Made by a program: the position numbers and the translations under genes | In this document: positions 1 through 9,079 of the stretch, one piece after another | Layout of the letters: the number at the start of each line of letters is the position of its first letter | Position numbering within the stretch: position 1 is the first letter of the stretch | Notes under the pieces: model-generated | The model's input: the letters and a program-made list of their open reading frames with translations, nothing else | Databases searched by the model: none | Told to the model about the DNA's origin: nothing | Assembly: GCA_046759385.1 (NCBI GenBank) | Contig: JBHICC010000006.1 | Span: forward strand, 1-64,000 | Direction: 5' to 3' | DNA length: 64,000 bases | From: JBHICC01 sp046759385 | GTDB taxonomy: Bacteria > Pseudomonadota > Gammaproteobacteria > Acidiferrobacterales > SPGG2

Positions 1-22
1 TACCAGCTGAAAGGATGACAAC

Positions 23-169
23 TTGGCAAAAACTAGATATCAGTATGAAAAGCAGCGGAGAGATGCAGCAAAGAAAAAAAAGAAAGAAGAAAAAAGACAA
101 CGCAAACAGGCTAGAAACAATACACAAGAGAATCCAGATCGGCCTTCGGATGAGGGGGAGACTATATGA
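23..169 (+). CDS. small Lys/Arg-rich protein, TTG start
   Basis: A 48-codon frame opens at TTG, with an AAAGGA Shine-Dalgarno-like stretch about seven bases upstream, and ends at TGA. The product begins MAKTRYQYEKQRRDAAK, runs through a Lys/Arg/Glu/Gln core and ends in an acidic tail (PSDEGETI). It should form one highly charged helix with a disordered end. Small proteins with a similar Y-Q-x-E-K start and lysine-rich core occur in other proteobacteria as far as I recall, with no assigned function. An overlapping ATG frame (15-209) has no such organisation and was not chosen. No partner gene is visible. No function is proposed; a nucleic-acid-binding role would only be a guess from charge. 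Confidence 0.55.
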   Translation: MAKTRYQYEKQRRDAAKKKKKEEKRQRKQARNNTQENPDRPSDEGETI

Positions 170-520
170 ACATCAAGACTCGCCCGTGCAATTCGGTGAG
201 GCGTGCTAGCACGCTCTGCATTTGACACATCGCAATCGCACCCTGCGGGACTTTTGCGGGGATTGGTTCCGCATGGTCCTGCAAAGTACTGCAAAATACG
301 CAACGGACATCCCAGCGATACGTTTGTAAATCAAATGGTTAGTCTATCGAAGTCACACTCACAATGCCGGTGTCGGTTCGGGTCACCGATAGGCACCAAG
401 TCCGCCTGCCCTCATACGAACAAGTTTCGGTAGCCAGCGACTCCTCTAACTACATGAAAAGCTGGAATTTGTGCCGGCGCGAATGTAGATTACGCCTCTC
501 TCGGTGACGGGTATCGGTCG
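170..520. other. 351-bp gap without a recognisable gene
   Basis: No coding frame with conserved character, tRNA or convincing promoter was found here. There is a small hairpin (CCCTGC / GCGGGG around 240-261) and a pair of CTGCAAA direct repeats near 281-297. A TTGACA near 225 has no suitable -10 at 16-18 bases. The segment presumably carries the 3' end of the upstream transcript and the miaB promoter, which I could not pin down. Confidence 0.4.
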
Positions 521-1867
521 ATGCAATCCGAGCGATCGCAGGCTAATCGCAAACTCTACATCAAGACCTTCGGCTGTCAAATGAACGAGTATGACTCGGC
601 GCGCGTTGCCGACGTGCTCGCAGCCAGCCACCAGTTGTTGTTAACCGACAATCCAGCCGAGGCAGACGTGCTCCTCCTAAACACGTGCTCGGTACGTGAG
701 AAGCCGCAAGAGAAAGTGTTCTCACAGCTCGGTCGCTGGAAGGAGTTCAAGCGTGGGCGACCCGAGGTGATTATCGGCGTTGGTGGCTGTGTTGCTAGCC
801 AGGAGGGTCGGGCGATCATCGAACGTGCGCCCCATGTGGACCTCGTTTTCGGCCCGCAAACGCTACAGCGGCTCCCGGAAATGCTGGACAAGGTGGTGGC
901 AACACGCTCACCGGCGGTCGACGTCTCTTTCCCTGAGATCGAGAAGTTCGATCGCTTACCAGATCCGGGGGCAAACGGGCCGCGTGCCTATGTATCAATC
1001 ATGGAAGGCTGCAGCCGCTACTGCACATTTTGTATTGTACCGTATACACGGGGCGAGGAATTCAGTCGGCCTTTCGATGATGTGATCGCTGAAGTGGTGC
1101 ACTTGGCTGAACGAGGTGTACGCGAGGTAACACTACTCGGCCAAAATGTAAACGCCTACCGGGGCGCGCTTCATGATGGAGGCGAAGCTGATCTTGCCCT
1201 GCTGATTCGCTATATCGCCGAGGTCGACGGGATTGACCGCATCCGTTTTACTACATCGCATCCAGCGGAATTCACGGACCGACTCATCGGGGCGTTCGCC
1301 GACGTTCCGAAGCTCGCCAACCACCTGCACCTGCCGGTGCAAAGTGGCTCGGATCGGATCCTGGCGCTTATGAAGCGGGGGTACACGGCGGCGTACTATC
1401 GATCAAGAGTCGAGAAGCTACGTGCCGTGCGCCCAGACATTAGTCTCTCTAGCGACTTCATCGTCGGCTTCCCAGGGGAGACCGATGCGGATTTTCAGGC
1501 GACCATGGGTCTGATCGAGACAGTCGGGTTTGATAACTCATACAGCTTCCTATTTAGCCCTCGCCCCGGGACACCCGCCTCGGAGCTGTCTGATGCAACG
1601 CCACATACGGTTAAACAGCGGCGATTGGCCATACTTCAGCGCTGTCTCACCGATATGGGCGCCACCGTCAGCCAACAAATGGTCGGAACCGTGCAACGCA
1701 TCCTGGTGGACGGATCCGCCCGAAAAGATCCCCAGCAGCTAGCAGGCCGAACGGAGAACAACCGGGTTGTCAACTTTTTCAGTCAAAATCGCCATCTAAT
1801 CGGGGAGTTCTTGGACGTACGGATTACAGAGGCGCTTCCCAATTCTCTGCGTGGTTGCCCGGTTTGA
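521..1867 (+). CDS. miaB: tRNA-2-methylthio-N6-isopentenyladenosine synthase MiaB
   Basis: Radical-SAM methylthiotransferase that adds the ms2 group to i6A37 of tRNAs reading UNN codons. The 448-residue product has the N-terminal UPF0004 domain starting KLYIKTFGCQMNEYDS. A radical-SAM CxxxCxxC cluster follows at Cys164, Cys168 and Cys171 (GCSRYCTFC), and a TRAM domain ends in ITEALPNSLRG. Length and all cluster residues are normal for the family. The ATG at 521 places the first conserved strand about a dozen residues in, as in homologues. It precedes ybeZ by 77 bp, the standard miaB-ybeZ-ybeY-corC-lnt order of gammaproteobacteria. Confidence 0.97.
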   Translation: MQSERSQANRKLYIKTFGCQMNEYDSARVADVLAASHQLLLTDNPAEADVLLLNTCSVREKPQEKVFSQLGRWKEFKRGRPEVIIGVGGCVASQEGRAIIERAPHVDLVFGPQTLQRLPEMLDKVVATRSPAVDVSFPEIEKFDRLPDPGANGPRAYVSIMEGCSRYCTFCIVPYTRGEEFSRPFDDVIAEVVHLAERGVREVTLLGQNVNAYRGALHDGGEADLALLIRYIAEVDGIDRIRFTTSHPAEFTDRLIGAFADVPKLANHLHLPVQSGSDRILALMKRGYTAAYYRSRVEKLRAVRPDISLSSDFIVGFPGETDADFQATMGLIETVGFDNSYSFLFSPRPGTPASELSDATPHTVKQRRLAILQRCLTDMGATVSQQMVGTVQRILVDGSARKDPQQLAGRTENNRVVNFFSQNRHLIGEFLDVRITEALPNSLRGCPV

Positions 1868-1944
1868 ACCCCGGTATCATTTTCCGTCTAAAATTATAAG
1901 AGTACGATAGACCGTCACCCGCGATCGCAAAAACACGGGAGCCT

Positions 1945-2928
1945 GTGTCCCAGCGCGTCATTGAATTCAGCCTAACACCTGCGGATAACGTGCGGTTGGC
2001 CAGCGTCTGCGGGCTGCACGATGAGCATCTTCGACAGATCGAAAAGCACCTGGGTGTGGAGATCGCCAATCGGGGCAATGTATTCCGGGTGACAGGGCAC
2101 GCCGACGTCGCGCAGTCTGCGGAGCGCGTCCTCAAGGAATTGTACAAATCCACGGCCAAGAACAACTCGCTGACGCCTTCGGGTGTTCATGTGGCCTTAC
2201 AGCAAACAGGAAAGCAGGCATTACCCGCGGACGAAGGGCCCGAGACCACACTTCGCACACCGAAACGGGTAATTAAAGCCTGCAGTAGCCGTCAGCGTCA
2301 GTACATCCGCAATATTCTTAGCCACGACGTCAACTTTGGTATCGGCCCGGCAGGCACTGGAAAGACCTATCTGGCGGTGGCGTGCGCGGTTGATGCGCTC
2401 GAGAACAATCAAGTTGACCGTATCGTTCTGGTCAGACCCGCGGTCGAAGCGGGAGAACGCCTTGGTTTTCTGCCGGGTGATCTCGGACAAAAGGTCGATC
2501 CCTATCTGCGCCCACTGTACGACGCTTTGCATGAAATGCTGGGCTTCGACCGCGTAGCGAAACTATTGGAGAAGAACATTATCGAGCTCGCACCTCTTGC
2601 TTATATGCGCGGCCGTAGCCTGAACGAGTCTTTTATTATTCTCGACGAGGCCCAGAATACGACCCCTGAGCAGATGAAGATGTTTCTCACGCGCATCGGG
2701 TTCGGCACTACAGCTGTTGTCACGGGCGACATTACACAGATCGATCTTCCGCGCACGCAACAGTCGGGCCTGAAGCAAGTGATGCAAATCCTGCATGATG
2801 TTAAAGACATTACTTTCACACACTTCACACCGGATGACGTGGTTCGCAACCCGCTCGTGCAGCGCATCGTCGAGGCGTACGATGTGCACGAACGCGCGAC
2901 TGAACCTCGGCAGTCTGAACAGAAGTGA
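1945..2928 (+). CDS. ybeZ: PhoH-family ATPase YbeZ
   Basis: P-loop ATPase of the PhoH/YbeZ family, associated with the endoribonuclease YbeY and RNA/ribosome maturation. The 327-residue protein has an N-terminal KH-like part, a Walker A GPAGTGKT near residue 135 and a Walker B region ESFIILDEAQNT near residue 232. The GTG start at 1945 follows GGGAG by a few bases. Its TGA stop overlaps the GTG of ybeY (GTGA), which indicates translational coupling and supports joint function with YbeY. The biochemical substrate in the cell remains poorly defined for the family. Confidence 0.95.
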   Translation: MSQRVIEFSLTPADNVRLASVCGLHDEHLRQIEKHLGVEIANRGNVFRVTGHADVAQSAERVLKELYKSTAKNNSLTPSGVHVALQQTGKQALPADEGPETTLRTPKRVIKACSSRQRQYIRNILSHDVNFGIGPAGTGKTYLAVACAVDALENNQVDRIVLVRPAVEAGERLGFLPGDLGQKVDPYLRPLYDALHEMLGFDRVAKLLEKNIIELAPLAYMRGRSLNESFIILDEAQNTTPEQMKMFLTRIGFGTTAVVTGDITQIDLPRTQQSGLKQVMQILHDVKDITFTHFTPDDVVRNPLVQRIVEAYDVHERATEPRQSEQK

Positions 2929-3383
2929 AGCTCAGAGTCCATGTCGACTATGTATCATCTGTTCCGGACCTGCCCGGCAAAGCAACAATCACCGAATGGA
3001 CGCGAGCGGCACTCGAGGGCGATGCGCGGGAGCAGATCGAAATTGGGGTGCGAGTCGTGGATGAGGCGGAGATCGCCAACCTGAACAAACGCTTCCGCGG
3101 TAAATCCGGACCGACTAATGTGCTCGCGTTCTCATTCGAAAATACACCGGCGATAGCTACGGATTTCTTAGGAGATATCGTTATCTGTGCACCGATTGTG
3201 CAGCGCGAAGCGCAAGAGCAAGGCAAACCAGAGTTGGCGCATTGGGCCCACATGGTGGTGCACGCTATAATGCATTTGCGGGGTCATGACCACAATGCGC
3301 CGGAAGAAGCGCAGGCGATGGAGTCCATCGAAGGATGCGTTCTAACGAAGTTAGGTTTTGCAGATCCCTACGCCGCCACGTGA
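2925..3383 (+). CDS. ybeY: endoribonuclease YbeY (16S rRNA maturation)
   Basis: Metal-dependent endoribonuclease needed for 16S rRNA 3' processing and late 70S quality control. The 152-residue product has the family's histidine site HAIMHLRGHDH, preceded by the LGDIVIC strand and FRGKSGPTNVLAF. The GTG start is chosen because it forms a GTGA overlap with the ybeZ stop and gives the expected N-terminus. It is followed after 18 bp by corC. Nothing unusual was seen. Confidence 0.96.
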   Translation: MKLRVHVDYVSSVPDLPGKATITEWTRAALEGDAREQIEIGVRVVDEAEIANLNKRFRGKSGPTNVLAFSFENTPAIATDFLGDIVICAPIVQREAQEQGKPELAHWAHMVVHAIMHLRGHDHNAPEEAQAMESIEGCVLTKLGFADPYAAT

Positions 3384-3401
3384 TCCCCCTCGATAACGCC
3401 G

Positions 3402-4301
3402 ATGAACACGGACGACGATAACCCTAGTAACAGTACCAACGGGGCTACTCAGCCCGCAAAATCTCTGCTTAATCTTCTGAGTCAGGTTCTTCTCAGAGAA
3501 CCCAACTCACGTCGCGAGCTCATTGAATTACTGCGAGATGCTCAATTGCGCGACCTGCTGGACCGCGACGCGCTTGACATGATCGAAGGCGTGTTTCAGG
3601 TCTCCGAGTTGCAAGTACGTGACATCATGGTGCCGCGCGCGCAGATGGATGTGGTCGACAGGAACAGCCCGCCTGAGTCCTATCTTCCAATGGTTATCGA
3701 GACTGCGCACTCCCGATTCCCCATGATCGATAGCGACAAGGACAAGGTGGTCGGCATATTGCTTGCCAAGGATTTGCTGCGCTATTTCGACCAGAAGGAT
3801 AAGGACGAAAACGCCTATTTCGATATCGACGATATCCTGCGTCCAGCGGTGTTCATTCCGGAGAGCAAGCGACTCAACGTGCTATTGCGTGAGTTCCGTC
3901 ACAACCGAAACCACATGGCAATCGTTGTCGATGAGTACGGCGGTGTGTCGGGTCTAGTCACGATCGAAGATGTGCTCGAGCAGATCGTTGGTGAAATTGC
4001 AGACGAGCATGATATAGAAGCAGAGGATGTCATGATCATGCCAAGGCGCGGCGGTGAGTCGATCGTGAAAGCGCTCACACCGATTGAAGACTTCAATGCG
4101 CATTTTGGCACGGACTTTAGCGACGAGGATGTCGACACCGTCGGTGGGCTTGTGATGACCACGATGGGGCGGTTGCCCGAACGGGGAGAAAAAATCGATA
4201 TCGGCAATCTGCGCTTTGAGATTCTGCGCGCCGATAGCCGCCGTGTTCATCTGCTCCGAGTGACGCCGGCGGCCAAGCCTGCCAAGCGCGCAGCCAAGTA
4301 A
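3402..4301 (+). CDS. corC: CorC/YbeX-family CBS-pair protein
   Basis: Cytoplasmic CBS-domain protein of the CorC/YbeX family, linked in enterobacteria to Mg/Co efflux and ribosome homeostasis. The 299 residues hold two CBS motifs (the first starting VRDIMVPRAQMD, the second around PAVFIPESKRLN with VDEYGGVSGLVTIEDVLEQIVGEI split over its end) and a C-terminal CorC_HlyC domain. There is no membrane segment, so it is the short soluble form. It lies between ybeY and lnt in the usual operon and ends eight bases before the lnt start. Confidence 0.94.
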   Translation: MNTDDDNPSNSTNGATQPAKSLLNLLSQVLLREPNSRRELIELLRDAQLRDLLDRDALDMIEGVFQVSELQVRDIMVPRAQMDVVDRNSPPESYLPMVIETAHSRFPMIDSDKDKVVGILLAKDLLRYFDQKDKDENAYFDIDDILRPAVFIPESKRLNVLLREFRHNRNHMAIVVDEYGGVSGLVTIEDVLEQIVGEIADEHDIEAEDVMIMPRRGGESIVKALTPIEDFNAHFGTDFSDEDVDTVGGLVMTTMGRLPERGEKIDIGNLRFEILRADSRRVHLLRVTPAAKPAKRAAK

Positions 4302-4308
4302 ACGCCTA

Positions 4309-5895
4309 GTGCTAATCTCTGCGGGAAATCTCGAGTCACGGCTTGCTCACGCCAGACCGGGAATCCTTGACACGCTTTCGTTGCTAAGCGGTGCAGCTAT
4401 GCCGCTTGCTTTTGCACCGTTTAGGATTTTTCCGCTTGCGATTGTTCTACTAGCGTTGTTGTTCGTTTTGTGGATGAAGGCTTCGCCGGGTCGAGCCGCC
4501 TGGCGCGGTTATCTTTTTGGGCTTGGCATGTTTGGTGTGGGTTCGTCGTGGATCTACGTGAGCCTGCATAACTACGGCAATATGCCGGTACTACTGGCCG
4601 GGACCACGGTACTCTTGTTTACCGGCGTGCTAGCTGCATTTCCAGCCGCGGTTGGGTGGGCACAGTCACGTTGGTTCTGCAAGCGCGACGCGCTACATGC
4701 GCTCTTAATCTTGCCGGCGCTATGGGTTCTGCTTGAATGGCTACGCGGCTGGATATTGACTGGATTTCCCTGGTTGAACCTGGGCTACAGTCAAGTCGGA
4801 GCGCCGCTGTCTGGGTTGGCGCCGTGGCTTGGTGTCTACGGTGTGACCTGGGCGACAGCACTGAGTGCCGCGCTGCTGCTGCAGACGGTGCGGGACCGAA
4901 GACGGCTGTGGAAATTGTATCTTCCTGTGTTTGCGTTAGTTTGGGTGGTTGGCTGGGTCGCGGGCACGGCCAACTTCGCGCGTCCCATCGGCCCGCCGCT
5001 GACCGTCGCGCTGGTGCAAGCGAACATAGCGCTCGGTCTTAAATGGCGCGATGAGTATCGCCCAGTGATTCTGGAGCGTTACCTCAAGTTGAGCGCCAAG
5101 TCGCCAGACGCCAAACTCGTTATCTGGCCGGAGGCGGCGATGCCGGCCTACCTCGACCAGATCGATCCCGCGTATATTGCGCGGCTCTACAAACAGTCGC
5201 AGCGACATGATCGCGACTTTCTCATTGGTGTGGTCGAACGGGATCTTGCCGCCGGCACTTTTTACAACAGCGTGGTAAGTATCGGCTCCAACAATAGCAC
5301 CTATCGCAAGCAACATCTGGTTCCACTCGGCGAGTTTCTTCCCCTAAAAGGCATCATGAGTTGGTTACTTAACTATCTGCAAATCCCGATGTCGGATTTC
5401 ACGGCTGGTCCTCGCGATCAAAGTCCTATGCGCGCGGCAGGGCAAGCGATCGCAGTCTCAATTTGCTATGAAGATGCGTTTGGACAAGAAGTCATACGCA
5501 TGCTGCCGCAAGCATCGTTGTTGGTTAACGTGAGCGAAGATGCTTGGTTTGGTGATTCACTCGCGCCACACCAGCGCCTGCAAATGGCGCGTATGCGCGC
5601 TATGGAGACTGCGCGCACGGTTTTGCGCGTATCCAACACTGGTCTGTCGGCAATGATTAGCCCGCGTGGCGATATCGAAGCGCTTGCGCCCCAGTTCGTT
5701 CCGATGATGCTGCAAGTGCAGGCTCAGCCAATGCAAGGTGCCACGCCCTATGTCCGGCTCGGGAACTGGACCATCATAGCGACGATGGCTGCGCTCATCG
5801 TAATCGGGTGGCTCCGCGAAGGCGGGATGCTAGTTCTGGTGTGGTCGCGTAACCGGCGATCGAGAACAGAGCGTGTCGACAGCGAATCCCGCTAG
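4309..5895 (+). CDS. lnt: apolipoprotein N-acyltransferase Lnt
   Basis: Inner-membrane enzyme that N-acylates the diacylglyceryl-cysteine of lipoproteins, the last step before Lol sorting. The product of about 528 residues has an N-terminal block of membrane helices, then a nitrilase domain. The catalytic triad is Glu275 (WPEAAMP), Lys334 (YRKQHLVPLGEF) and Cys386 (SICYEDAFG), and a final membrane helix lies near residue 490. The GTG at 4309 is the best available start. It ends the miaB-lnt group and is intact, consistent with several lipoproteins encoded nearby (lptE, dolP, lpoA). Confidence 0.95.
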   Translation: MLISAGNLESRLAHARPGILDTLSLLSGAAMPLAFAPFRIFPLAIVLLALLFVLWMKASPGRAAWRGYLFGLGMFGVGSSWIYVSLHNYGNMPVLLAGTTVLLFTGVLAAFPAAVGWAQSRWFCKRDALHALLILPALWVLLEWLRGWILTGFPWLNLGYSQVGAPLSGLAPWLGVYGVTWATALSAALLLQTVRDRRRLWKLYLPVFALVWVVGWVAGTANFARPIGPPLTVALVQANIALGLKWRDEYRPVILERYLKLSAKSPDAKLVIWPEAAMPAYLDQIDPAYIARLYKQSQRHDRDFLIGVVERDLAAGTFYNSVVSIGSNNSTYRKQHLVPLGEFLPLKGIMSWLLNYLQIPMSDFTAGPRDQSPMRAAGQAIAVSICYEDAFGQEVIRMLPQASLLVNVSEDAWFGDSLAPHQRLQMARMRAMETARTVLRVSNTGLSAMISPRGDIEALAPQFVPMMLQVQAQPMQGATPYVRLGNWTIIATMAALIVIGWLREGGMLVLVWSRNRRSRTERVDSESR

Positions 5896-5965
5896 AGTCT
5901 CGGTTGCCTGACCGTTAGTGCTATGGCACGCTTCTGACCACGTGTCGATGTATCATTTTGCTGCG

Positions 5966-8461
5966 ATGGACGAGCGTTATCACTCAAAGAAAGTCGAACA
6001 AGCGGCCCAAGATTACTGGGAAAAGAACGACAGCTTTAGGGTCATAGAGGACCCAACGCGGGACAAGTTTTACTGCTTGTCCATGTTTCCCTACCCATCT
6101 GGGCGCCTGCATATGGGGCACGTGCGCAATTACACCATCGGCGATGTGATTAGCCGCTATCAACGCATGCAGGGCAAGAACGTCTTGCAACCCATGGGAT
6201 GGGATGCTTTCGGCCTGCCCGCGGAGAACGCAGCGATCGAGAACAACGTGCCGCCGGCTAGATGGACACAGGAAAACATCGGCTACATGCGTACGCAGCT
6301 CAAGCGTCTAGGGTTCGGATACGATTGGAGCAGGGAGCTTGCAACCTGCAAGCCGGAGTATTATCGCTGGGAGCAGTGGCTGTTCACGCGTCTGTTCAGG
6401 AAGGGCCTTGCCTACAAAAAAACGGCTGCCGTCAACTGGTGTGACGACTGTAAAACAGTGTTGGCTAATGAGCAGGTGATCAATGGCCGTTGCTGGCGCT
6501 GCGACAGCATCGTCGAACGCATGGAAATTCCACAGTGGTTCATGAAGATATCGACCTATGCGGATGAACTGCTCGAATGTCTTGAGCGGCTCCCCGGTTG
6601 GCCCGAGCGTGTGCGCATCATGCAACGCAACTGGATTGGGCGCTCCGAAGGGGTGGAGATCGTGTTCCCCGTTGTCGGTCAAGATCAACCGCTAAAAGTA
6701 TTTACTACGCGCCCAGACACGCTAATGGGCGCGACCTACATGGCAGTAGCACCGGAACACCCGCTTGCTCTGGAAGCAGCGGGCCGCCATCCAGCGGTAG
6801 CACAGTTCATCGCTGAATGCCGTAACGTAGCCGTGTCTGAGGCGGTCTTGGAAACGATGGAAAAGCGCGGCATCGATACCGGACGTGAAGCACTCCATCC
6901 AATTACCGGTGACAAACTACCGATATGGGTTGCGAACTTCGTGCTAATGGCCTATGGCGAGGGTGCCGTCATGGCGGTACCAGCGCATGACCACCGCGAC
7001 CACGAATTTGCGAAGGAATACGGCCTGTTAATCAAGCAAGTGATACGCCCGCAAAACGGCGAAAATGTAGATATCGGCGAGGCAGCGTACGTAGAGCCGG
7101 GGGTACTAATCGATTCTGGCGAATTCAATGACCTTGCGTCGGCACAGGCGTTTGATGCGATTGCCGATCATCTGGAGCGTGAAAGCCGCGGTACGCGCCA
7201 GGTGCACTTTAGGCTGCGTGACTGGGGTGTCTCCCGCCAGCGCTACTGGGGTGCGCCGATACCTATCATCAACTGTTCGAAATGTGGACCTGTGCCCGTA
7301 CCAGACGAGGACCTGCCTGTCGTGCTACCGGAGGATGTCGCGTTCGAAGGTGTGGGCTCGCCGCTGAAAAAAATGCCTGAGTTCTACCAGACGACGTGCC
7401 CGATCTGTGGCGGATCTGCCGAACGCGAGACCGATACCTTTGATACGTTTGTCGAGTCTTCATGGTACTACGCGCGTTATTGTTCTCCGGATAATGATCA
7501 AGCCATGCTCGACGAGCGCGCGCGTTATTGGCTTCCAGTGGATCAATACATTGGTGGGATCGAGCACGCGATTCTGCATCTTTTATATGCTCGCTTCTAT
7601 CACAAGCTAATGCGCGATGCGGGCCTGATCGATAGTGAGGAGCCTTTCAGTAACCTACTCACGCAAGGTATGGTGCTGAAGGACGGGGCGAAGATGTCAA
7701 AGTCAAAAGGGAACACGGTCGACCCTCAGACACTGATTGACCAGTATGGTGCCGACACCGCACGTCTTTATATAACCTTTGCGTCACCTCCCGATCAATC
7801 GCTCGAATGGACAGACGAGGCTGTCGCCGGAGTGAACCGTTTTCTTAAACGTTTATGGATCCTGGCTTACGAGCACCATCAGTCCTCGGTGGAGGGAAAC
7901 TCACTCGCCCAAAACGAAGGGCTTGATCTTGCCCGACTTGCGCCCGACCATGCGGACGCCTACCGGGAGATCCATAGTTTACTTCGGCAAGCGAACCACG
8001 ATTTTCAGAAGTATCAATTCAACACTGTCGTGGCGGCAGGTATGAAGATGCTCAATATCCTGTCCGCCTTGCCGCGTGAGGTTCCTAATGGCAACTATCT
8101 ATCAGCCGAGGAGGCTAATAAACGCATCGTACGTCAGGGATTGGAGATCTTGCTAAAGATACTATCGCCGATTGCACCACACATCACACATGCCTTGTGG
8201 CGCGAGTATGGTTTTGAAGGCGAGCTCTTGGATAGTCGTTGGCCCGAACCCGACCCACAGGCGCTCAAGCGTGACACGGTCGAGGTCGTTGTACAGGTCA
8301 ACGGCAAGCTGCGCGGTCGTGTGTCCGTGCCTAGTGGCGCCGACAAAGATACCGTCCAACAGATCGCACTCGATGATGAAAACGTTTCTCGTCACGTAGG
8401 CGGCCGGCCTGTAAAGAAAGTCGTGGTGGTACCGGAGCGACTGGTCAATATTGTTATTTAA
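5966..8461 (+). CDS. leuS: leucyl-tRNA synthetase
   Basis: Class I aminoacyl-tRNA synthetase charging tRNA-Leu. The 831-residue protein carries the HIGH-type motif HMGH at residues 49-52, a zinc-ribbon region (CDDCKTVLANEQVINGRCWRC), the CP1 editing domain (TTRPDTLMGATY) and KMSKS at residues 576-580. The frame is open further upstream (GTG 5918, ATG 5948), but ATG 5966 (MDERYHSKKVEQ) aligns with the N-terminus of characterised homologues. The lptE frame opens at or just after its stop. Confidence 0.97.
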   Translation: MDERYHSKKVEQAAQDYWEKNDSFRVIEDPTRDKFYCLSMFPYPSGRLHMGHVRNYTIGDVISRYQRMQGKNVLQPMGWDAFGLPAENAAIENNVPPARWTQENIGYMRTQLKRLGFGYDWSRELATCKPEYYRWEQWLFTRLFRKGLAYKKTAAVNWCDDCKTVLANEQVINGRCWRCDSIVERMEIPQWFMKISTYADELLECLERLPGWPERVRIMQRNWIGRSEGVEIVFPVVGQDQPLKVFTTRPDTLMGATYMAVAPEHPLALEAAGRHPAVAQFIAECRNVAVSEAVLETMEKRGIDTGREALHPITGDKLPIWVANFVLMAYGEGAVMAVPAHDHRDHEFAKEYGLLIKQVIRPQNGENVDIGEAAYVEPGVLIDSGEFNDLASAQAFDAIADHLERESRGTRQVHFRLRDWGVSRQRYWGAPIPIINCSKCGPVPVPDEDLPVVLPEDVAFEGVGSPLKKMPEFYQTTCPICGGSAERETDTFDTFVESSWYYARYCSPDNDQAMLDERARYWLPVDQYIGGIEHAILHLLYARFYHKLMRDAGLIDSEEPFSNLLTQGMVLKDGAKMSKSKGNTVDPQTLIDQYGADTARLYITFASPPDQSLEWTDEAVAGVNRFLKRLWILAYEHHQSSVEGNSLAQNEGLDLARLAPDHADAYREIHSLLRQANHDFQKYQFNTVVAAGMKMLNILSALPREVPNGNYLSAEEANKRIVRQGLEILLKILSPIAPHITHALWREYGFEGELLDSRWPEPDPQALKRDTVEVVVQVNGKLRGRVSVPSGADKDTVQQIALDDENVSRHVGGRPVKKVVVVPERLVNIVI

Positions 8462-8480
8462 TAGGAATGTGAAGCAGCAA

Positions 8481-9059
8481 ATGGCAAAAAATAAGCCAAC
8501 GCCGTTGATGGTAATTGTCGCTAGGATGTCGTCCTGGCGGGGTAGGCTTCAAACATCCTTCTTACTAGTCGCAACTTGCTATTTGCTGCTAATTTCTTCC
8601 GGATGCGGTTTCCATCTGCGCGGTCAGGCGGGCAAGGCCCCGCTGCCGGAGACGTTCAGCGTTATGCGTGTAAACGTTATTAACAGCCAGGTTGCTGGCG
8701 ACTTCCTGCGGTTTGATATGAAGCGTGCGTTGAAAGGTGCGGGTGTAACGGTGGTTGACCGTGAGGATGAACGGGTGCCGAGCCTCAACCTTTATAACGA
8801 GCGCTCGGATGCTCGGGTAGTGACGGTTACCGAAGACGCTAGAGTCAGTGATTTTGTACTGCGTTATCAGGTCGCTTTCGACGTCACGGACAGAGCGGGG
8901 AAGCGAATCGTGGATCGGCAAACAATAACCCTGCAGAGAGTGTTCACGTTCGACAGATTCGCCGTGTTGGCCAAAGAACGGGAAGCACAGGAGACACGCA
9001 ACCAAATGCGCGAAGATGCTGTACAGCAGATTATCCGCCGTTTGGCGGTACAGTCGTAG
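8481..9059 (+). CDS. lptE: LPS-assembly lipoprotein LptE
   Basis: Outer-membrane lipoprotein that plugs LptD and helps place LPS on the cell surface. A hydrophobic signal segment ends in a lipobox, ISSGC, followed by GFHLRGQ, the typical first motif of LptE. The mature part is short and strand-rich, as expected. ATG 8481 is preferred; a TTG at 8451 would overlap leuS by 11 bp, and ATG 8526 is also possible and would give a tighter signal peptide. The position between leuS and holA is the conserved one. Sequence conservation is low in this family, so context carries much of the call. Confidence 0.9.
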   Translation: MAKNKPTPLMVIVARMSSWRGRLQTSFLLVATCYLLLISSGCGFHLRGQAGKAPLPETFSVMRVNVINSQVAGDFLRFDMKRALKGAGVTVVDREDERVPSLNLYNERSDARVVTVTEDARVSDFVLRYQVAFDVTDRAGKRIVDRQTITLQRVFTFDRFAVLAKEREAQETRNQMREDAVQQIIRRLAVQS

Positions 9060-9079
9060 AGAATCGACGAGTCATTCGC

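Noticed and set aside
66..115. A-rich tract as a slippery frameshift site
   Set aside because: The A-runs are explained by lysine codons in the small basic protein; no slippery heptamer with a following structure was seen.
225..260. TTGACA near 225 as miaB promoter
   Set aside because: No -10-like hexamer lies 16-18 bp downstream and it is nearly 300 bp from miaB.
379..514. GGTCACCGATA / TCGGTGACGGGTAT pair before miaB as a third copy of the rnpB palindromic element
   Set aside because: Only the short GGTGAC core is shared; the diagnostic CTACCC/GGGTAG parts of the arms are absent.
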